From: RGIG3701 sp017403345
Lineage (GTDB): Bacteria > Planctomycetota > Planctomycetia > Pirellulales > Thermoguttaceae
Assembly (NCBI GenBank): GCA_017403345.1
Contig: JAFQOH010000026.1
Coordinates: 1-64,000 of the forward strand
Length of the DNA: 64,000 bases
Reading direction: 5' to 3'
The number at the start of each line of letters is the position of its first letter. Position 1 is the first letter of the stretch. A program made the translations under genes and the position numbers. Below, one piece after another: positions 61,313 through 64,000 of this stretch. The notes under the pieces are model-generated. The model was given only the letters and a program-made list of their open reading frames with translations. It was not told the origin of the DNA and did not search any database.

Positions 61313-61928
61313 GGTAGGCTCTCCGATATAACAACTCGCCTCGACTCAATTACCTGAATCGCCCCCCTTGGGCTTTCCAGGATCAGATCCCCCCTGCATA
61401 TAAAATTCCTTTGGAGAGGCAAAAACTCCAATTTCCTTCTTATCCAGTTTGGGTTGAGGGTCTGAACTGTAACTGCTTCAATAATTTTGGTTTTGCAGGT
61501 TATTTTACCTGTGCTTGAATTAACATCGGCACAGAAACCTCCAAGGTTAAGGAAAAATCGAAATTTTTCTGATTTGGTGAAAAATCCAAAAATATTCGAC
61601 TTATTGTGAATACCTGCGGTGTTTCCAACGTAAAAATACAAATAATCTGCAATATGAGACTGCAATTAAGTTTGTATTTTTACGATGGTTGTGATTAGTC
61701 TGGCAATAGGAATTAAAGTCCTTTTGTCAACTGTATTTAAGGTTTCGTATTTTATGGCAGGGAACTTTAATTTTTTCCCTGATTTCTTCCTTCTCTCTAT
61801 TCTTTCCTGCGGGAAAAAAAGATGACATTATATAGAAAGAGGCGTGTGAAGGGAACGTACATTCCTGTGCGGGCCCTTCCGGGGCGGTTTGACTGTTGGG
61901 AATGAAAGGAAATGAAAGGAAAAATGCT
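61313..61928. other. Long intergenic region between two divergent genes
   Basis: About 600 bases between the HTH-receiver gene and the methyltransferase. It includes runs of Cs and a T-rich part but no RNA structure or gene I can name. A weak TTGTCA-N18-TATTTT pattern near 61725-61754 could serve the plus-strand gene. A 118-residue minus-strand ORF here has no support. Confidence 0.4.
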
Positions 61929-63203
61929 ATGCTGCCTGGATGCTGTTTGGGGGAGGAGCCTGTATTTTCAGAGATGAGACCGGAAGAGCGGTGGCTCTTT
62001 TCTTCGGAGGGGCTTGCTGCGATCGAGAAGGCGTCGGCGCTGAAGAATGGAGATGAATGGAAGCGGATCTTGTTTCTGCGGGAGAAACTTGCGCTTTCGC
62101 CGGAAAATGCGGCTCAGGCTGCGTCGCAGATACAGCTGAGATGCCGGGCGAAGGAGAAATTTGGAGAGCTGGCGGAAAGACTGCTCTTTACTTCGGTCGG
62201 CGTTGAGCAGTCGTCGGACAGGTGGATCGCGGAGTATAAAGCGGGGCGGTTTCCGGCGGGCGTCCCTGTGGCTGATATTTGCTGCGGGATCGGAGGGGAT
62301 CTTCTTGCGCTGGCGAGGGAGCGGGCTGTTTTGGGGGTCGATCGTGCTCCGGGAACGGCGGCGGCTGCGTTTTTTAATCTGACGGCGGCGCGCGAGGCTG
62401 GCGTACTTTCGGAGGACGCGGAGTTTCAGGTCCTTCCCATCACGGCGGAGGAATTTCTTGAGCGGTTTCCGGCGGAGCGCTTTCCGTGTCTGCACATGGA
62501 TCCTGACCGGAGAAGTGAGGGGCATCGGACGACACAGGTCCATTATTTCCAGCCGGAATTTCAGATCTTGGAGAGACTTTTGGAGGGGCGGCGTTTTGCT
62601 GCGGTGAAACTTGCGCCGGGAACGGAGATCCCGGAGACGTGGATGGCTCGGATGACGGAGGCTGAGTGGATCACCAGAAATCGGGAGTGCAGGCAGCTGA
62701 TGGTGTGGTTTGATGCGGAAGAGCAGGGAAAGGGGGAGTTTCGGGCGACGGTCCTTCAGGCGCATCGGGCTGGTGTTCTCGGTACGTTTGCCGGAAAACC
62801 GGGGCTGCCGATCTCAGCGGCGGAAACGCCTGGGAAATTTCTTTTCGATTTGGATCCGTCTCTTCTTGCAGCGGGACTTGAAGGGGCGTTTGCGCGGGAG
62901 CATGGTCTGAAGCGTCTGGGTGCCGGGTCGCTTTATCTGACGGGAAATGAGCCGTTGGCGGTGAATGCGCTGGCGTCTTGTTTTCAGATCAGGAGAGTCC
63001 TGCCATTGGACAGGAAACAGATCGTTCGAGCGGTCCAGGAGTGCGGATGGAGCCAGCTGGAGATCAAAAAACGGGGAGCGGTCCCGGAGCCGGAAGAGGT
63101 TCGAAAGTGGATAAAACTTCCGAAGAAAGGCGGAGCGGGGACGTTATTTCTTGCCCAGACTGCCGCGGGTAACCTTGCACTGCTGGCAAATCGGAATTTT
63201 TAG
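61929..63203 (+). CDS. Class I SAM methyltransferase with THUMP-like domain
   Basis: A ~424-residue protein. The middle has VADICCGIGGDLLALA (SAM-binding motif I, about 115-130), LHMDPDRRSEGHRT (motif IV-like DPxR) and AAVKLAPGTE; the C-terminal ~90 residues match the THUMP-like domain found with this family. It is probably an RNA or nucleic-acid methyltransferase, but the substrate is not known. The start at 61929 has AAAGGA eight bases upstream; an in-frame TTG at 61896 adds 11 residues. It appears monocistronic. Confidence 0.82.
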   Translation: MLPGCCLGEEPVFSEMRPEERWLFSSEGLAAIEKASALKNGDEWKRILFLREKLALSPENAAQAASQIQLRCRAKEKFGELAERLLFTSVGVEQSSDRWIAEYKAGRFPAGVPVADICCGIGGDLLALARERAVLGVDRAPGTAAAAFFNLTAAREAGVLSEDAEFQVLPITAEEFLERFPAERFPCLHMDPDRRSEGHRTTQVHYFQPEFQILERLLEGRRFAAVKLAPGTEIPETWMARMTEAEWITRNRECRQLMVWFDAEEQGKGEFRATVLQAHRAGVLGTFAGKPGLPISAAETPGKFLFDLDPSLLAAGLEGAFAREHGLKRLGAGSLYLTGNEPLAVNALASCFQIRRVLPLDRKQIVRAVQECGWSQLEIKKRGAVPEPEEVRKWIKLPKKGGAGTLFLAQTAAGNLALLANRNF

Positions 63204-63256
63204 AAAAATGAACGCTCGATTTTATGGAATTTTTTGTTTTTTGTGGGTCTATGTAC

Positions 63257-63285
63257 TTGACACAAAATGAAAATGTTGGTATATT
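63257..63285 (+). promoter_or_regulatory. Promoter of the PIG-L deacetylase gene
   Basis: TTGACA, 17 bases, TATATT; leader of about 195 bases to the ATG at 63487. Confidence 0.7.
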
Positions 63286-63486
63286 CAACATTATGGAATT
63301 TGTATCCTGACGCCCGCAAGTCCTTTTTAATCCATACTTTATGCCGAATAGAAAAAACTTTGATTTTGAATATTGGGGGCTGCGGGGGAAAGAAATATAT
63401 TTGTCGGAATACGAAAAGAGGAAAACGGCCATGTCGTTTGGTTTAAAATAATTTGTTTTAGGTTCACTTTAATAAGGAATTTGGAA

Positions 63487-64000
63487 ATGAGTGAAGAAAA
63501 TGTGGTCATTTACGATCGCCGCGTTCAGACTATCGTGGAACGTGCTCCGGTCGCACGAATCATTTTTCCCGGCTGGCAGAAGGACAAGGAGTGCTGGATG
63601 TTTCTGGCTGCCCATGATGACGACATCGTGTGCGGTGCCGGCTTGACGCTGCTTGCGGGTCTCAAGGAAGGCGTTGAGGTCCATGCGGTCATCACCGCGA
63701 ACGGCTGCATGGGGTATTGCAGCGAAGATAAGAGCCGAACGATCGCTGCGGTCCGTAAGGAAGAGGCGAAGGAATCTTTTAAAATCTTAGGGGTGAAGGA
63801 AGAGAACATTCATTTTCTCGATTTTGACGACTGTTCCTTCTATTTAAATGCCGGACGCCGTTTTGCGGATGAAAATACGACCAGTCCAGTGATCGCGGGG
63901 GCGACTGGGCTTCAGAATTCGTATACGTGGGTCCTTCGGAAAATCTGCCCGACGCGTATTTTCCTTCCGACGCCGACGGACATTCATCCGGACCATCAGC
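63487..64000 (+). CDS. PIG-L family deacetylase, 3'-truncated by window edge
   Basis: The first 171 codons of a LmbE/PIG-L zinc deacetylase. MFLAAHDDDIVCGAG carries the His-Asp-Asp metal motif, RKEEAKESFKILGV the next conserved block and TDIHPDHQ the late His. It removes an acetyl group from an N-acetyl sugar or a related small molecule. AAGGA precedes the ATG; the frame is open to the window end, so the stop is missing here. Confidence 0.92.
   Translation, partial: MSEENVVIYDRRVQTIVERAPVARIIFPGWQKDKECWMFLAAHDDDIVCGAGLTLLAGLKEGVEVHAVITANGCMGYCSEDKSRTIAAVRKEEAKESFKILGVKEENIHFLDFDDCSFYLNAGRRFADENTTSPVIAGATGLQNSYTWVLRKICPTRIFLPTPTDIHPDHQ

Noticed and set aside
61309..61665. 118-residue minus-strand open frame upstream of the HTH-receiver gene
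   Set aside because: AT-rich, no motif, no RBS and it overlaps the likely leader of the regulator.

Overview
The window looks like a chromosomal segment from a member of the Planctomycetota. The evidence is a prepilin-type DUF1559 protein plus a related secreted protein, a PEP-CTERM-sorted beta-helix protein with discoidin-like domains, a Cys/Tyr-rich planctomycete-style lipoprotein, several SPFH proteins, and an LpxD that implies a lipid A outer membrane. The lineage call is an inference from protein families; there is no rRNA in the window. Genes are dense, both strands are used, and many operons have ATGA or GTGA overlaps. I found no tRNA, rRNA, CRISPR array or insertion sequence.

Layout. 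0-10.6 kb: the 3' part of pckA, the PEP-CTERM protein, a DUF1559 pseudopilin, a decayed copy of the 5' part of the PEP-CTERM gene, a TIM-barrel isomerase-like protein and two paralogous secreted proteins. 10.6-17 kb: a minus-strand operon of three SPFH/Band-7 proteins and a P1B-type ATPase with an unusual CPG metal-site motif; one SPFH protein starts with a His/Cys-rich metal-binding-like tail. 17.3-18.7 kb: a GntP-type permease. 18.9-31.9 kb: a surface-glycan cluster with methyltransferases, a CDP-glycerol glycerophosphotransferase-like protein, a LicC-like nucleotidyltransferase, GT2 enzymes, a DUF616 transferase, a TupA-like ATP-grasp protein, two paralogous membrane alkaline-phosphatase-superfamily proteins, a NoeA-like protein and a small DPFTGS-type membrane protein. 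One stretch is a tandem duplication in which the second GT2 copy has been reduced to a remnant.

32-49 kb is mostly housekeeping: trpS, a lipoprotein, two M42 peptidases, an SDR, a DUF3793-flavodoxin pair behind three copies of an 18-bp operator-like palindrome, a short uvrC, a degenerate EEP-fold protein, a GlmU-like pyrophosphorylase, an aminotransferase, ahcY, and recA-apt-lpxD. 49-64 kb holds a WD40 membrane protein, conserved hypotheticals, an FHA protein, a large secreted protein next to a pyrK-like gene, coiled-coil membrane proteins, an HTH-receiver regulator, a THUMP-like methyltransferase and the start of a PIG-L deacetylase that runs off the window.

The strongest candidates for something new are the SPFH/P-type ATPase operon, the palindrome-controlled DUF3793-flavodoxin operon, and the teichoic-acid-like phosphodiester glycan cluster in what should be an LPS-bearing bacterium.
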